Source of the DNA: Kiritimatiellia bacterium
Lineage (GTDB): Bacteria; Verrucomicrobiota; Kiritimatiellia; RFP12; UBA1067
DNA: 34,029 nt
Assembly: GCA_017652705.1 (NCBI GenBank)
Contig: JAGCAM010000014.1
Span: forward strand, 1-34,029
Direction of reading: 5' to 3'
The position numbers and the translations under genes were made by a program. Of the stretch, positions 33,701 through 34,029 are shown one piece after another. Numbering within the stretch: the stretch's first letter is position 1; the number at the start of each line of letters is the position of its first letter. The notes under the pieces were generated by a model. That model was not told where the DNA came from, ran no database searches, and was given only the letters and a program-made list of their open reading frames with translations.

Positions 33701-33982
33701 GGCAAGGCGACTTTCAAGCCAGGCGCGGTGACGATACGCGAGACTGAGAATGCCGGCGGTTTCTTAGTCGAGGCGGCGAACAAGAAGGGCACCTTCACCG
33801 GGCAGAAGAAGGCGAACCTCGTGAAGAAGGGGAAGGCGCTCGCCAAACTCATTGGCAAGAGCTTCACGTTCACGAAGAAGACGAAGAACTCGGGCCTGAC
33901 TAAGAACGGCGACAAGCTGAAGGTGAAGCTGCTGACGGCGACAAGGTTACGGCGTCCGGCACTGTTAACGGCAAGAAGCTGA
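30770..33982 (+). CDS. BspA-type leucine-rich-repeat surface protein with InlB repeats (apparent 3' frameshift)
   Basis: 1070 residues as read. The signal region MTRKGFRNKATSTLRAALAV ends in LASC, a good lipobox, or in VLA for signal peptidase I. Three tandem modules follow: residues 33-224, 225-396 and 397-588, each opening TVGxYxWSxRIVGGKAEIYK and carrying LRR_5/BspA repeats (SVTIPxSVTSIGxxAFxxC). Next come two or three InlB/Listeria-Bacteroides B repeats (FNANGGSV...GYTFAGWF), a putative-Ig module (GLPKGLKIDKATGAITGTGT) and a Lys-rich beta domain from about 910. BspA/InlB proteins bind host or glycan surfaces. The stop at 33982 probably results from a one-base shift near 33930, after which the natural frame runs on past the window. 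Start 30770 is set by AGGAG and the promoter. Confidence 0.8.
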   Translation: MTRKGFRNKATSTLRAALAVMTFGLASCVLAETETVGSYTWSYRIVGGKAEIYKDDGSGDGTTAVSPKPTGAVTIPSTLGGKTVTSIGCYAFDECSGMTSAAIPSGVTSLGDGAFRYCSGLKSVTIPNSVTSIGWGAFWSSGLTSVTIPADMTSIGANAFYLCTALADVYCYADPVLLTWGDASEDFKSGKATTIHVRAGQLSGYSSKFGSTVRATFVGDLDTNTETVGGYTWSFRIVGGKAEIYKEDVAAPGYGDTAISPKPTGAVTIPSTLGGKPVTSIGDSAFLGCSGLTSVTVPESVTKFDRSAFYGCTGLASVTIPASVTLIGDYAFYNCTAMTDVYCHPAPASLAWGNASSDFKSGKATKIHVKSGQLSGYSSKFGSSVRATFVGDLDIKTETVGGYSWSYRIVGGKAEIYKDDGSGDGTTAVSPKPTGAVTIPATLGGKTVTCIGCHALDACTGMTSATIPSGVTSLGDGAFRYCSGLKGVTMPDSVANISWGAFYSCSALTSVTIPANVTSIGANAFYLCTALADVYCHADPVLLTWGDASDDFKSGKATKIHVKSGQFSGYSSKFGSSVRATFVGDLDILTVTFNANGGSVSPAARSVNYNAAVGTLPTPTRTGYTFAGWFTSASGGTQIGTATKVTADVTYYAHWKATYAVTYRPGAYGMGAEQTATKTEGVVLALKNAVFTREGYTQTGWATSDGGAKAYALGASYAVNAALTLYPFWTANTYELTLTPNNTMYGTVSGGGNYEAGATATLRATAKTGNAFAGWFTDEACTKPLNPAGYDNRSPTVKIAMPVKGTTVYAMFVTAAEAKKSLKFSSATAKLAKTPAKATAGKAFSLKLGISSASLVTVTATGLPKGLKIDKATGAITGTGTVSGDFTATVTVKDAAGNKITQKVKITVEAAAYAKGDFYGTAKPGKKGDPMAYLQFTVGKTGKVSGKVTYKGKAYSFKSTLSSCTASKAAFTPSVKIGKATFKPGAVTIRETENAGGFLVEAANKKGTFTGQKKANLVKKGKALAKLIGKSFTFTKKTKNSGLTKNGDKLKVKLLTATRLRRPALLTARS

Positions 33983-34029
33983 CGGCTCTTTCGGCGCCGT
34001 TGATCGTCTCGGCGGTGTCGGCGCTGGAC

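Noticed and set aside
1-34029. tRNA or rRNA genes
   Set aside because: Reading both strands by eye I found no T-loop GTTCRAAYC-type block in a cloverleaf context and no rRNA segment; a tRNA-search program would be more sensitive.

Overview
The window is GC-rich bacterial chromosome with normal AGGAGG-type ribosome sites, Gram-negative envelope functions (TolB), a complete proofreading-type DNA polymerase I and many exported carbohydrate-active or adhesin-like proteins. Large glycine-rich exported proteins, a BspA-type leucine-rich repeat protein and remnants of REP-associated (Y1/HUH) transposases beginning MRR..R fit the PVC superphylum, most likely an anaerobic Kiritimatiellota or related Verrucomicrobiota lineage of gut type. 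That taxonomic placement is inference; no rRNA or other marker with taxonomic resolution is present.

Layout. 1-1333 (minus): a 19-residue leader ORF, aat and a metallo-beta-lactamase-fold lipoprotein cut by the window edge. 1.5-2.37 kb is a decay zone: an HxlR regulator without its N-terminus, an unidentified frameshifted fragment and the first 24 or so codons of a REP-associated transposase. 2354-3663: ogt and an exported alpha/beta hydrolase. 3730-8373: citrate synthase, a GH127-type beta-L-arabinofuranosidase and argJ behind one promoter. 8427-19459: tolB, gatC, gatA, a cyclophilin, xseB, a GHKL ATPase, a GH2 beta-galactosidase, a trypsin-fold exported protein and polA, with tiny gaps or overlaps, apparently one 11-kb transcription unit. 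19487-22953: rhamnulokinase, class II aldolase and lactaldehyde reductase. 22.95-23.64 kb is a second mobile-element scar, with an orphan signal peptide and a small transposase remnant between 29-bp inverted repeats. 23639-29732: a GH28 pectinase, an 1128-residue three-repeat glycine-rich exported protein and an exported polysaccharide deacetylase. 29.73-30.77 kb has no convincing gene. 30770 to the end: a BspA/InlB-repeat surface protein whose 3' part carries an apparent one-base frameshift.

How the genes fit together. GH28, GH127, GH2 and a rhamnose route (rhamnulose to rhamnulose-1-phosphate, then DHAP plus lactaldehyde, then propanediol) would together handle a rhamnogalacturonan-I-like pectin: backbone, arabinan and galactan side chains, and the released rhamnose. 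Linking them is inference, since they lie in three transcription units among housekeeping genes.

Regulation. Six putative promoters carry an extended -10 of the form TGRTAYAAT or TGATATACT. Three are exactly TGGTATAAT, and the surface-protein gene has a perfect TTGACA-17-TATAAT promoter. The most interesting signals are the transposase remnants and their inverted-repeat element, the xseB-GHKL ATPase coupling, the trypsin-like protein with no obvious annotation, the repeat-built exported proteins, and the short-leader rhaB promoter.
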